Virus record (IMG/VR): IMGVR_UViG_3300023239_000322
Coordinates: 1 to 64,000 of that record
Origin: a virus
DNA: 64,000 nt
Strand: one strand, 5' to 3'
Position 1 is the stretch's first letter. The number at the start of each line of letters is the position of its first letter. A program made the position numbers and the translations under genes. Shown piece by piece: positions 48,823 to 56,476 of this stretch. The notes under the pieces are model-generated. The model made no database searches. It had not been told where the DNA came from and saw only the letters and a list, made by a program, of their open reading frames with translations.

Positions 48823-49068
48823 ATGTTTCATCCTTTACTAAACGACTTATCAGAACTTAATGATCAGGAACTTAATGATCGGGCACAGGATATTTCTCGA
48901 AAATTATCTTCAGTGTATAGAGTAGGCGCAAATTCCGGTCTCATACAGCAAATGCAACTGGTTAACGCACAACTTCAAGACGAAGTTATGTTCAGACAGC
49001 GCAAAGAACTTGAGAAATTAATGGATAAGAACGGTAAAGATTTCAAAAATATTATCGATATAAAGTAA
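48823..49068 (+). CDS. Small conserved marine-phage protein, unknown
   Basis: 81 aa. FHPLLNDLSELNDQELNDRA and ELEKLMDKNGKDFKNIIDI look conserved; proteins of this pattern are common in marine T4-like genomes close to baseplate/neck genes. It is alpha-helical and charged, without Cys. The start relies on the late-type promoter described above. Function unknown. Confidence 0.6.
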   Translation: MFHPLLNDLSELNDQELNDRAQDISRKLSSVYRVGANSGLIQQMQLVNAQLQDEVMFRQRKELEKLMDKNGKDFKNIIDIK

Positions 49069-49072
49069 TTTT

Positions 49073-49699
49073 ATGGAAGCAAGCATAAGAATATCAAAGC
49101 AGTTCACTGCAACTGCTGTAATCAATGATCGTATACTGTCAAATAAGTACGACATAAGTTATGCAATCTCATTGGTGTCAGCAGATCAACACGAACAAAA
49201 AATAGCATACGATCGAGTTAAGTTTTTAACTGAGAGTATATTTGAGTCTACAATTTTTATAAAGTACAATAACCCTTTACTTAAAAAACTAAAAGGAAGT
49301 GTTAATAACTTGTATAGTCAGTTTTACGCAGAACCTTACGATAGTATAATGGTAGACTATCTGTTTCTTAAAGGTCAGGCTATTCTTGAAGACAAAGCGA
49401 ACATCGATCAGATAAGTCTAAGTAGTTGGCAAGGAAGAGACATAGAGTTCTATGCTGATTGTGAACATGATTACAGTGCTTACAGTAAAGCACCATGGAT
49501 CAAGGCAAAAGACGGTATTCCCTGGTACATGAGATCAGATATCTACGTAGGTGACTACAAAGAGAATGAGATGTTAGAATTTCCAGTCTGGGACGACTTA
49601 TATCTAGGATGGAAAGAACCACAAGAGGAAGAAGCAGAGATAATAGATTTTAGAAAGTTTACCGGCAAAGTAGTTAAGGGCGGAAAACGTGGTAAGTAA
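49073..49699 (+). CDS. Conserved marine-phage protein, unknown
   Basis: 208 aa, with a mixed alpha/beta pattern (YDISYAISLVSAD, VKFLTESIFESTIFIKYNNPL) and a C-terminal region with DIEFYADCEHDYSAYSKAPW and MLEFPVWDDLYLGWKEP. TATAAAGT (6 of 8 late-box bases) lies 6 nt before the ATG. Its 3' end overlaps the DnaE-like gene by 11 nt, and the two are often neighbours in marine phages as I remember. Function unknown. Confidence 0.6.
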   Translation: MEASIRISKQFTATAVINDRILSNKYDISYAISLVSADQHEQKIAYDRVKFLTESIFESTIFIKYNNPLLKKLKGSVNNLYSQFYAEPYDSIMVDYLFLKGQAILEDKANIDQISLSSWQGRDIEFYADCEHDYSAYSKAPWIKAKDGIPWYMRSDIYVGDYKENEMLEFPVWDDLYLGWKEPQEEEAEIIDFRKFTGKVVKGGKRGK

Positions 49700-50216
49700 C
49701 CAGTTTGGACAGACATTTTTAGAATCAGATGATCTAGTCACTATGCTTTACCGTGATCCTGACATGGATGTTACAGATTACGAAATTAATGATCCAGACG
49801 AATACAATAATGCTGTTAAGCAATTACATTTAAAGATTCCAGAGCTTAAACAGCCTAGATTAGACACAACTAAATGGCTCACACAAGAGCAATTTGATCT
49901 AGCACACCAAGCAGAGTACTTTATTCCCAAAGAGTATGAACAAATAGACGTCATGGATTACCTCAGTAAACAGTTAACTGACAAACCACAAAGCATTATA
50001 GATAGAGTTATAACGGAATATCAAGCATTTGCAGATTTAAACATGATACCTATGCTACGCTATCTCATATATCTAGTTGACGTAATGAGAGAAAACAATG
50101 TGGTATGGGGAGTAGGTCGTGGATCAAGTGTGGCTAGTTATATACTGTATCTGATAGGCATACACAAAGTAGACAGCGTTAAACATAATTTAGATTACAC
50201 AGAATTTTTGCGGTAA
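49689..50216 (+). CDS. Small protein with DNA polymerase III alpha (DnaE)-type GRGS motif
   Basis: 175 aa, GTG start inside the upstream gene. The last ~40 residues read VVWGVGRGSSVASYILYLIG then the acidic end LDYTEFLR. They fit the first motif of the DnaE/C-family polymerase palm (GPGRGSGAGSLVAYALGI, then FLNPER). The protein ends there, so the catalytic Asp-x-Asp of a polymerase is absent. The N-terminal ~130 residues are helical and acidic and lack PHP or exonuclease motifs. It cannot be a polymerase on its own; it may bind nucleotides or DNA, or be an antagonist of DnaE. Confidence 0.7.
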   Translation: MVSNQFGQTFLESDDLVTMLYRDPDMDVTDYEINDPDEYNNAVKQLHLKIPELKQPRLDTTKWLTQEQFDLAHQAEYFIPKEYEQIDVMDYLSKQLTDKPQSIIDRVITEYQAFADLNMIPMLRYLIYLVDVMRENNVVWGVGRGSSVASYILYLIGIHKVDSVKHNLDYTEFLR

Positions 50217-50251
50217 ATATAATATATACGTATATAAAGGAGTTTTCAATT

Positions 50252-50677
50252 ATGGCTAGAAAAATACATAGAACAGCAAGAGGTGCGACTATTGATATGG
50301 AACGTCTGCGACTCGCCAACGAAGATACCATTGCTGTTGGTAATATGAAAGTAAATGCTCGGGGCGACGAGTTGGGATTTGGTGGTAGTATTGTAAAGAC
50401 CAGAAAAGAAGTAATAGATGCAACTTATAAAGTTCATACTATGGTGCCACAAGATGACCGTGTATACACCGACGCAATGCATAGTGAAGCCGCAATGGCT
50501 GAGCCAGCGCCGGGTGTTAGCGCAGAGCCCAAACCAAAAGTTGAAGAAGTTGCAACACCAACCGAAGAATCTAAAACAATGCGTGGTGGTTTGGCAGCGG
50601 CACTTGCTAGAAAAGTAGAAGTATCAGAGCCTGAAATTAAACTTAATAGTCTATCAACCGGCGTTAAAAGAATTTAG
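50252..50677 (+). CDS. Conserved marine-phage protein of unknown function
   Basis: 141 aa. The first half (ARKIHRTARGATIDMERLRL, NMKVNARGDELGFGGSIV) looks conserved, the middle has VYTDAMHSEAAMAEP, then a Pro/Ala/Glu-rich linker and MRGGLAAALARKVEVSE. I recognise this MRGGLAAA-type protein from cyanophage-like myoviruses, but not a function. An AAAGGAG site supports the start. The 35-nt gap upstream contains GGTAAATA, TATAAT and TATATACG, but no clear promoter. Confidence 0.65.
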   Translation: MARKIHRTARGATIDMERLRLANEDTIAVGNMKVNARGDELGFGGSIVKTRKEVIDATYKVHTMVPQDDRVYTDAMHSEAAMAEPAPGVSAEPKPKVEEVATPTEESKTMRGGLAAALARKVEVSEPEIKLNSLSTGVKRI

Positions 50678-50689
50678 AAAGGGTATAAT

Positions 50690-51109
50690 ATGCAAGAGAA
50701 TCCATACGGAAAAAATATAGGATATCAATTTCGCCTTGACTTTGAAGGCAAAACAATTAAACCACTACACAACAATGTAGTTGTGCGTGACATGAACTTT
50801 GCAGGACGTACACTGGACAGCGGTATCGTGTTGTTGGCTGACGACGGCAAGACAGATGGTATACGTCCACGTTGGGCACAAGTATATGCTGTTGGTCCTG
50901 AGCAAACAGATGTTACTGTGGGACAGTGGGTACTGTTAGAACACGGACGTTGGAGTCGTGGAATTAACATTACCCAAGATGGCGAAGAACTTACTATACG
51001 CAGAGCTGATCCAGACGCTATCTTAATGGTAAGTGACGATGAGCCCAATGCAGAAACAATTGCAGATTCTGTGCATGCCGAACGTAAAACCAGAGAACTT
51101 GCAGACTAG
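50690..51109 (+). CDS. GroES-like co-chaperonin (gp31-type)
   Basis: 139 aa. KPLHNNVVVRDMNFAGRTLDSGIVLLAD matches the GroES start (RPLHDRVIV..., mobile loop with GGIVL). RWAQVYAVGPEQTDVTVGQWVLLEHG and DPDAILMVSD also fit the Cpn10 fold. The C-terminal ~20 residues are a basic/acidic extension. In T4, gp31 replaces GroES to fold the major capsid protein gp23; this protein is a good candidate for the same role. The start has GAAAGG. It lies just upstream of the gp44 promoter. Confidence 0.82.
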   Translation: MQENPYGKNIGYQFRLDFEGKTIKPLHNNVVVRDMNFAGRTLDSGIVLLADDGKTDGIRPRWAQVYAVGPEQTDVTVGQWVLLEHGRWSRGINITQDGEELTIRRADPDAILMVSDDEPNAETIADSVHAERKTRELAD

Positions 51110-51135
51110 ACATTTTTCAATAACTACTGTATAAT
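51107..51135 (+). promoter_or_regulatory. Sigma70-type promoter for gp44, near-leaderless geometry
   Basis: TAGACA (51107-51112), 17-nt spacer, TATAAT (51130-51135): 11 of 12 bases. The ATG at 51143 follows after 7 nt. The -35 box includes the stop codon of the GroES-like gene. Confidence 0.8.
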
Positions 51136-51142
51136 ACTCTAT

Positions 51143-52066
51143 ATGAACCAATTATGGACTGAACTATATAGACCCAAGACTGTTGCTGACTATGTTTTTA
51201 CAGACAACACACAACGCCAACAAGTAGAATCCTGGGTTAAAGAAAAGAGTATCCCACACTTACTACTAAGTGGTAGCCCGGGTACTGGTAAAACAACCCT
51301 TGCTAAGATGTTAATGCATGAACTAGAAGTTGATGACATGGACGTCTTAGAAATTAATGCTAGTCGTGAACGTGGCATTGATCTTGTAAGAGACAAGATT
51401 GTAAACTTCTCAAGCACTATGCCTTTCGGTGAGTTTAAAATTATCCTCTTAGATGAGGCAGACTACTTAACTCCAGAAGCACAAGCATGTATGCGTGGAG
51501 TTATGGAAGCCAATCATCAGACAGCAAGATTTATACTAACCTGTAACTATCCACATAAGATTATTCCTGCAATACATTCTAGATGTCAAGGCTTTCACAT
51601 TGCTAAGACTGACCAAATAGAGTTTACTGCTCGTATTGCTAAGGTGATGATTGAGGAAGGCATTGAGTTTGAACTTGATGTGTTAGACAACTATGTTAAA
51701 GCAACATACCCAGACTTGCGTAAGTGTTTAAACATGACACAGATGAATAGCAGTTCTGGCATACTTGTAGAAACACAAGCAAGTCAACAAGGTGGTGGTG
51801 AGTTTAAGTTAGACGTTGTTAAGTTGTTTAAGGCAGGTGAACTTAAACAGGCAAGACAAAAACTCGTTGACAGTGTGCGCCCAGATGAGATGGAAGGTGT
51901 TTTTAGATGGATGTACGACAACATCACATTGTGGGGAGAGACTGATGAAGCACAAGATGAAGCAATTATAACTATTAGGCGTGGTCTTGTACAACATATT
52001 AGTTGTGCTGATCCTGAAATAAACTTATCAGCAACATTTACAGAGTTATGCAGATTAAATGGCTAA
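51143..52066 (+). CDS. g44: Sliding clamp loader large subunit gp44
   Basis: 307 aa. AAA+ ATPase with Walker A GSPGTGKTTL (44-53), Walker B IILLDEADYLT, sensor 1 ILTCNYPHKI and the arginine finger SRCQGF. Matches T4 gp44 (319 aa) over its length; the last ~120 residues form the collar domain. It loads the clamp gp45 on primed DNA for the phage polymerase. A separate gp62 subunit is not recognisable; the following gene takes its place. Confidence 0.92.
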   Translation: MNQLWTELYRPKTVADYVFTDNTQRQQVESWVKEKSIPHLLLSGSPGTGKTTLAKMLMHELEVDDMDVLEINASRERGIDLVRDKIVNFSSTMPFGEFKIILLDEADYLTPEAQACMRGVMEANHQTARFILTCNYPHKIIPAIHSRCQGFHIAKTDQIEFTARIAKVMIEEGIEFELDVLDNYVKATYPDLRKCLNMTQMNSSSGILVETQASQQGGGEFKLDVVKLFKAGELKQARQKLVDSVRPDEMEGVFRWMYDNITLWGETDEAQDEAIITIRRGLVQHISCADPEINLSATFTELCRLNG

Positions 52067-52385
52067 AGATATATATCTACTGTGTCAATACATACAGAAA
52101 CCTAAACCAGGTACAAACACTGCACAGAAAGGCTTTGGTAATAATCCAGACAACTGGCAGTTTGACGAAGTCATAGCAGTAAGCCGTGGTTTAAAGAAAC
52201 GTGATATGTCAACGCAGAGCGTGATTCTTAATATGTCTACGCAGAAAGTAGAACGCTGTGGTCTTAGGCAAGGAGCAACTTGGGACGAACTATATGCGTA
52301 TTACAAAGAACACTATCCAGAATACATTAAAACTATCGAAAAAGAAATTGAAAGAAGCCAGCCATCGTTATTTACGATGATATGA
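52059..52385 (+). CDS. Conserved marine-phage protein in gp62 position, unknown
   Basis: 108 aa. MAKDIYLLCQYIQKPKPGTN and VILNMSTQKVERCGLRQGAT look conserved in marine T4-like phages, but do not resemble T4 gp62, the clamp-loader small subunit that follows gp44 in T4. TWDELYAYYKEHYPEYI is a helical end. The start overlaps gp44 by 8 nt and its last bases overlap the next gene, so it is co-expressed with the clamp loader. Whether it is a divergent gp62 is not decidable here. Confidence 0.6.
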   Translation: MAKDIYLLCQYIQKPKPGTNTAQKGFGNNPDNWQFDEVIAVSRGLKKRDMSTQSVILNMSTQKVERCGLRQGATWDELYAYYKEHYPEYIKTIEKEIERSQPSLFTMI

Positions 52386-52801
52386 TAGGAATTTCGTTTA
52401 GTAGTTTTGATTTATTCCATAGTGGTCACGTTGCTATGCTTAAAGAAGCAAGTGAGAACTGTGAATATTTAATTGTAGGATTACAAACAGATCCAACGAT
52501 TGATAGGCCTGAAAAGAATAAACCTATTCAAAGTGTGTTTGAAAGATATGTTCAGTTAAAAGGATGTAAGTATATTAATGAAATTATTCCTTACGAAACT
52601 GAACAGGACTTATTAGACATACTGCTAACTTATACAATTGATCGACGATTTATTGGCGAAGAATATAAGCAGTTAGACTTTTCTGGTAAACAAATATGTG
52701 TCGACAAAGGCATAGAATTATATTATAATAAAAGACAACACTCGTTCAGCACATCTAATTTGAGAAAACGAATAAGCGAGGCAGAACTATGGTCAAGGTA
52801 A
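52382..52801 (+). CDS. Glycerol-3-phosphate cytidylyltransferase-like nucleotidyltransferase
   Basis: 139 aa. ISFSSFDLFHSGHVAMLKEA carries the HxGH motif, and the end RQHSFSTSNLRKRI corresponds to the ISTS motif of TagD-type cytidylyltransferases. FIGEEYKQLDFSGKQICVDK links them. It would make CDP-glycerol or a related activated alditol, precursor of surface polymers. Third nucleotidyltransferase of this superfamily in the window, without the cupin domain. Overlaps on both sides indicate coupling. Confidence 0.85.
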   Translation: MIGISFSSFDLFHSGHVAMLKEASENCEYLIVGLQTDPTIDRPEKNKPIQSVFERYVQLKGCKYINEIIPYETEQDLLDILLTYTIDRRFIGEEYKQLDFSGKQICVDKGIELYYNKRQHSFSTSNLRKRISEAELWSR

Positions 52802-53367
52802 TATTAACGGACGTAGACGGAGTTTTATGCGACTGGGAGGGCGGTTTTAACTCATTTATGGAGTTAAAAGGCTTTGAAATGATAGAAAACGGGCACTTGG
52901 AGTACGCCATTGGCGATAGATTTGGTATCGACAGAGAAGTGGGTTATAGTTATGTGTGTGAGTTTAATAACAGTAAATCTATTGCTCAGTTAAAAACTCT
53001 TAAAGACTCTAATGAGTGGGTAAGGCGAATACATGACGAGCTAGGATACAAATTCCATGTATGCAGTAGCATGAGCCACTTGACAGAGTCAATGAACATG
53101 AGAACTTCCTATCTTAAAGAACAGTTTGGTGATATTTTTGTGGGATTCACTTACTTGCCCACAGGTGCTGACAAGGATGAGGCATTGGCTGCCTGGAAAG
53201 ACACGGGATATTTTTGGGTAGAAGATAATATAGCAAACTGTATAGCTGGAGAAGCCCAAGGTCTGCGACCAATATTAATCGACCACGACTATAATAGAAA
53301 TATAGACGTAGCGTACCCTAGAGTTAAGAACTGGCAGGCAATCTACCAGCTCTTATCCTCTGATTAA
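52789..53367 (+). CDS. HAD-family phosphatase (5'-nucleotidase-like)
   Basis: 192 aa. LTDVDGVLCDWEGGF is HAD motif I (nucleophile Asp-x-Asp), VCSSMSHL motif II-like, GADKDEAL the Lys, and FWVEDNIANCIAGEA motif IV. The cap is small. 5'(3')-deoxyribonucleotidases and other small-molecule phosphatases have this plan. It might dephosphorylate nucleotides or the product of the preceding nucleotidyltransferase. Convergent with phoH (4-nt overlap). Confidence 0.82.
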   Translation: MVKVILTDVDGVLCDWEGGFNSFMELKGFEMIENGHLEYAIGDRFGIDREVGYSYVCEFNNSKSIAQLKTLKDSNEWVRRIHDELGYKFHVCSSMSHLTESMNMRTSYLKEQFGDIFVGFTYLPTGADKDEALAAWKDTGYFWVEDNIANCIAGEAQGLRPILIDHDYNRNIDVAYPRVKNWQAIYQLLSSD

Positions 53368-54107
53368 ATGTCTGAATAGATTTGTAAAACTTCTATAACA
53401 GCAGGGTGTCTATGTATATCTTTGCCTAACATCTTGACTCCGCCTACGTAACTAAGTCCTTCATAACTATTGCATAAAGATTCAAAATTTAGTAGTCCGT
53501 TATCTGCCTCCTTTCTATCTGCTTGGCGAGTATCGCCTGTTATCACCATTTTACTGTTTTGACCGAGTCTGGTTAGGAGCATCTTCATCTGTCCTGGCGT
53601 GGCATTTTGCATTTCGTCTGCAATAATCCATGCATCTTTAAATGTTCGGCCTCTCATAAATGCTAGTGGAGAAATCTCAATTATACCTTCGTCTAACATT
53701 TTTGCAGTTTCTTTTGGTGAATAATATTCGTGTATAACATCAAATAGTGGTCTTGTCCACGGTTCCATTTTCTGATTGATGGTACCTGGTAAAAATCCAT
53801 GCTGTTCATCGTCTACGCCAACAGCTGGGCGGGTTAAAATAATCTTATTAACGTCTCCTTGTCTATATGCCTGTAAGCCTGCCAGCACCGCTAACATAGT
53901 TTTTCCTGTGCCTGCTGGGCCGGTTGAAAACACGATTAATTTGTCCGGATCCGTCAACAAATTAATATATGTTTCCTGTCTAAGTGATTTTGGATGCAAT
54001 CGAATGTTGCGTTGTTTGGGTGCATACTTCTGAAATTCTACTGTATTATCTTGATACGGAATGCTGTCATGGCGTTTTGAATTACTTTTGCGATGTTTTC
54101 TACTCAA
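53364..54107 (-). CDS. phoH: PhoH-like P-loop ATPase
   Basis: 247 aa from the TTG at 54107, which has a perfect AAGGAG site 6 nt upstream; the longer frame starts at an ATG at 54152 with no such site. Walker A is TGPAGTGKTML, Walker B IIADEMQNATPGQMKMLLT, and GDTRQAD is the sensor-like motif. The N-terminal ~55 residues are basic. The family includes RNA/DNA helicase-like proteins of stress response; PhoH is one of the commonest marine phage auxiliary genes, with unproven function. The region 54108-54258 has no other gene. Confidence 0.9.
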   Translation of the reverse strand: MSRKHRKSNSKRHDSIPYQDNTVEFQKYAPKQRNIRLHPKSLRQETYINLLTDPDKLIVFSTGPAGTGKTMLAVLAGLQAYRQGDVNKIILTRPAVGVDDEQHGFLPGTINQKMEPWTRPLFDVIHEYYSPKETAKMLDEGIIEISPLAFMRGRTFKDAWIIADEMQNATPGQMKMLLTRLGQNSKMVITGDTRQADRKEADNGLLNFESLCNSYEGLSYVGGVKMLGKDIHRHPAVIEVLQIYSDI

Positions 54108-54258
54108 TTTGTTCTCCTTACAATTTTTGAATATATGTACGTTAGTAGACATAGTAGTATTCTCTGTGAACTAATACTACAGTTGTCCACAAAAATACTT
54201 ACATACTCTTACAAGTAGAATTATAATGTGTTATTATTGTCTCGATGCCGACTATAAA
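54108..54258. other. Upstream region of phoH without a gene
   Basis: About 150 nt, AT-rich. It includes the SD for phoH (minus-strand AAGGAGA at 54113-54119) and a plus-strand TATAAT at 54222-54227 with no good -35. I see no strong promoter for phoH and no terminator for the methyltransferase gene. Confidence 0.5.
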
Positions 54259-54786
54259 TTACGAGTCTCTCACCCAGACTGCATAGATTCTATTCTTAGA
54301 TCCACTGTCTCGTTTGCACACTTCTACACGATAGCCCCATTGCGGTGCCATCAGATAGTGATCAACTTCACGCCAAGGATAAAACTGTATCTGGTATTGC
54401 ATTTGGTTATTGTGGTCGTAGTTGCCAGGATTACACCGCCAGTATATTCTGGACTTGGGTTTCATCAGTCGCATGATTCTGCCAATCTGATATTCTACCA
54501 CAGTTTTATCGCCAAAGTTTAAACTTCCCAAACAGAATGCAACATCAAAGCGTTGATCTGTATCAAAAAACTCTATTTGTTCTTTATGGTCAGCCGCATC
54601 GTTAGCAGGATCAATACCTACTAGGTTCTTAATCAGATCTTTGTACGGGTTATACCCACACCCTACATCAAGCACCCACTCGTCGTCTTTAACTTCATTT
54701 GCTAAGTTAAAGCCAGTCTCTCCAAATCCACTTGTACTGGGCTTCCAAACTGATGCAAAATATTCGTTAAGTAATTTTTGATTCAT
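54259..54786 (-). CDS. SAM-dependent methyltransferase
   Basis: 175 aa from the ATG at 54786 (AGGA 7 nt upstream; a TTG lies 6 nt further up). VLDVGCGYNPYKDLI is motif I, VGIDPANDAADHK motif II, FDVAFCLGSLNFGDK motif IV. RIYWRCNPGNYDH and WREVDHYLMAPQWGYRVEV complete a compact class I enzyme. No target-recognition feature for DNA is visible. Its start overlaps the -35 box of the divergent sulfotransferase gene. Confidence 0.82.
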   Translation of the reverse strand: MNQKLLNEYFASVWKPSTSGFGETGFNLANEVKDDEWVLDVGCGYNPYKDLIKNLVGIDPANDAADHKEQIEFFDTDQRFDVAFCLGSLNFGDKTVVEYQIGRIMRLMKPKSRIYWRCNPGNYDHNNQMQYQIQFYPWREVDHYLMAPQWGYRVEVCKRDSGSKNRIYAVWVRDS

Positions 54787-54814
54787 CGACAATCCTTAAT
54801 AAGTACGTTATACT
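54786..54814 (+). promoter_or_regulatory. Sigma70-type promoter, leaderless geometry (sulfotransferase-like gene)
   Basis: TCGACA (54786-54791), 17-nt spacer, TATACT (54809-54814): 10 of 12 bases. The ATG at 54821 follows after 6 nt. Confidence 0.7.
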
Positions 54815-54820
54815 TATATT

Positions 54821-55405
54821 ATGATAATACCCGAACATATATTTTTTACTGGTGTGCCTGGATCACGTTGGTCAGGTATAGCACAAACTATTGAAACCAT
54901 ACCTGGATTTAATACCAGTGACCGCACCCCAGAACGAGCATACGACCATCATGCCTATAGTGGACACAAAGGTGCATACTTTGGTTGGGGTATGGAGTTT
55001 GATCCCACACACATTTATGGGTACAAGCACTTTGACCAAGCATGGACTGAGCCTGGTGGACACAAACTAATCAAAAGTCATGATTGGGCATACAGTCCGC
55101 GACAAGTAAAAGTGTATCATCCAGACAGTTGGTTTATAATGGTATATCGACCAGACATGGCAAGTTATGCCTGGTGGCACGAAGCTGGCGGTTTTAAGAT
55201 ACAGTACCCAAACTACAGTTGGTACAAGAACAGTGCAAAGATGTTGCAGGAAATACAAACACAAAACACACGCATATTGGAATATGCATGCGAAGTGGAT
55301 GCAAAATGGGAATACTTTACTCCAGACTGGATTGAACGTGAGTTTGGATATGCTGTTGATGTTCCCACTATACACAAAGACATATTGGTAACCATAATAA
55401 AATGA
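54821..55405 (+). CDS. Sulfotransferase-like P-loop protein
   Basis: 194 aa. FFTGVPGSRWSGIAQTI at the N terminus is a P-loop-like phosphosulfate loop, and WFIMVYRPDMASYAWWHEAG a 3'-phosphate-binding RPDxxxS-like motif. HKLIKSHDWAY is typical of this phage family. Marine phages often carry such sulfotransferases near sugar genes. The putative promoter makes this gene leaderless. It overlaps the next gene by 4 nt. Confidence 0.7.
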   Translation: MIIPEHIFFTGVPGSRWSGIAQTIETIPGFNTSDRTPERAYDHHAYSGHKGAYFGWGMEFDPTHIYGYKHFDQAWTEPGGHKLIKSHDWAYSPRQVKVYHPDSWFIMVYRPDMASYAWWHEAGGFKIQYPNYSWYKNSAKMLQEIQTQNTRILEYACEVDAKWEYFTPDWIEREFGYAVDVPTIHKDILVTIIK

Positions 55406-55638
55406 AAAGAGATCACGTTTGGTACATTAAATATGCTAGTGCAATTGTAATACTGATTGCAATGGTTTTCCATGTTAACGGTTGGACACCCTGGAACAGT
55501 TACTTACAACTACTAGGTGCCAGTGGTTGGATGTACGTTGGGTACCGTTGGCGGGAGTGGTCTATGTTGTTGAACTTTATACCACAAATTTTTATTATTG
55601 TGCCTTACTTAATATACTTCTCTTATTATAAACCGTGA
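55402..55638 (+). CDS. Small membrane protein, three hydrophobic segments
   Basis: 78 aa. Segments ASAIVILIAMVFHV, YLQLLGASGWMYVGY and LLNFIPQIFIIVPYLIYF are membrane helices. The MKRDHVWYIKYA start resembles small marine-phage membrane proteins. It overlaps the P-loop genes on both sides. Function unknown. Confidence 0.6.
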   Translation: MKRDHVWYIKYASAIVILIAMVFHVNGWTPWNSYLQLLGASGWMYVGYRWREWSMLLNFIPQIFIIVPYLIYFSYYKP

Positions 55639-56441
55639 TAGAAAATTTTATATTTTACACTGCAGGCAGTTATGGTGTTTTTATAGATTGGTGTATTAAT
55701 AATTTAACCAAACACTGTACAGAAGATAAGTTGCCTTTTACATCGACAGGCAGTTCGCACAATCATATAACATGTAACATGTTGTTTGATATAAGTCCTA
55801 AGGTCAACTACTTCAGTGCTGTAGGAGACACAACACACTATGTAGAACTGTTTTACAATAAACCTAATATCGATAATCTCATTATTTTGTTAGCCAGAGA
55901 AGAAGACGAAGTTTGGCGTATATCAAACTATTTAGAAAAAGAAGAGGTAACATCGTCTATATTTTTACCCGTAAGTTATCAGGATGCGAATCCAACATTA
56001 GACTACTTAGATAGACGCACACTACAATATTTTGGTAGAACTGATCTACTAAGCATGGATAGATGGGTAGCAAGAGAGATACTTAGTTTCGGTATATTGG
56101 ATAGACTTGCAGATAACATCGTTCAACAAAAATTAATGATAGACAACTTAGCATATGATAAACTAGTAGTTTATATTGACGAACTAAGAGACAACTTTGA
56201 GACAACTATCAATAAAATATTTAACTTTTGTAATTTAAAACCTTACGACCAAACTTTCCTACACAGTGTAGGTGTTAAGTGGGCTAGTAAACAGAAATAC
56301 ATGCATGATACCCGACCACATAATCTATTAAGTGAAGCAGTAGTGCAGGCAAAACTACGTAACAACGGCATAGAGCTAGCATGTTACAATCTTAACAAAT
56401 TCCCTAACAATGAGTCAGAACTTAGAAAACTATATAAATAG
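55635..56441 (+). CDS. Sulfotransferase-like/P-loop family protein, unknown
   Basis: 268 aa. GTG start overlapping the upstream stop. ENFIFYTAGSYGVFIDWC is a possible P-loop-like opening, and VYIDELRDNFETTINKIFNFC a late segment resembling sulfotransferase-fold proteins of marine phages. No clear 3'-phosphate motif. Its TAG stop (56439-56441) overlaps an exact TATAAATA box. Function uncertain. Confidence 0.5.
   Translation: MIENFIFYTAGSYGVFIDWCINNLTKHCTEDKLPFTSTGSSHNHITCNMLFDISPKVNYFSAVGDTTHYVELFYNKPNIDNLIILLAREEDEVWRISNYLEKEEVTSSIFLPVSYQDANPTLDYLDRRTLQYFGRTDLLSMDRWVAREILSFGILDRLADNIVQQKLMIDNLAYDKLVVYIDELRDNFETTINKIFNFCNLKPYDQTFLHSVGVKWASKQKYMHDTRPHNLLSEAVVQAKLRNNGIELACYNLNKFPNNESELRKLYK
56433..56440 (+). 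promoter_or_regulatory. Exact T4-late promoter box TATAAATA
   Basis: All eight bases match, 36 nt before the ferritin-like gene ATG (56477), which has an AAGGAG site. Confidence 0.7.
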
Positions 56442-56476
56442 TATTGTATATACACACACCTTAAGGAGAAACATTA

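Noticed and set aside
50195-50223. TATAAT at 50218 as a promoter for the gene at 50252
   Set aside because: The best -35 has only four of six bases at 18-nt spacing; kept out of the list as a promoter.
54226-54522. 98-codon plus-strand frame opposite the methyltransferase gene
   Set aside because: It is antisense to a well-supported enzyme; the TATAAT at 54222 lacks a -35 box and the translation looks random.
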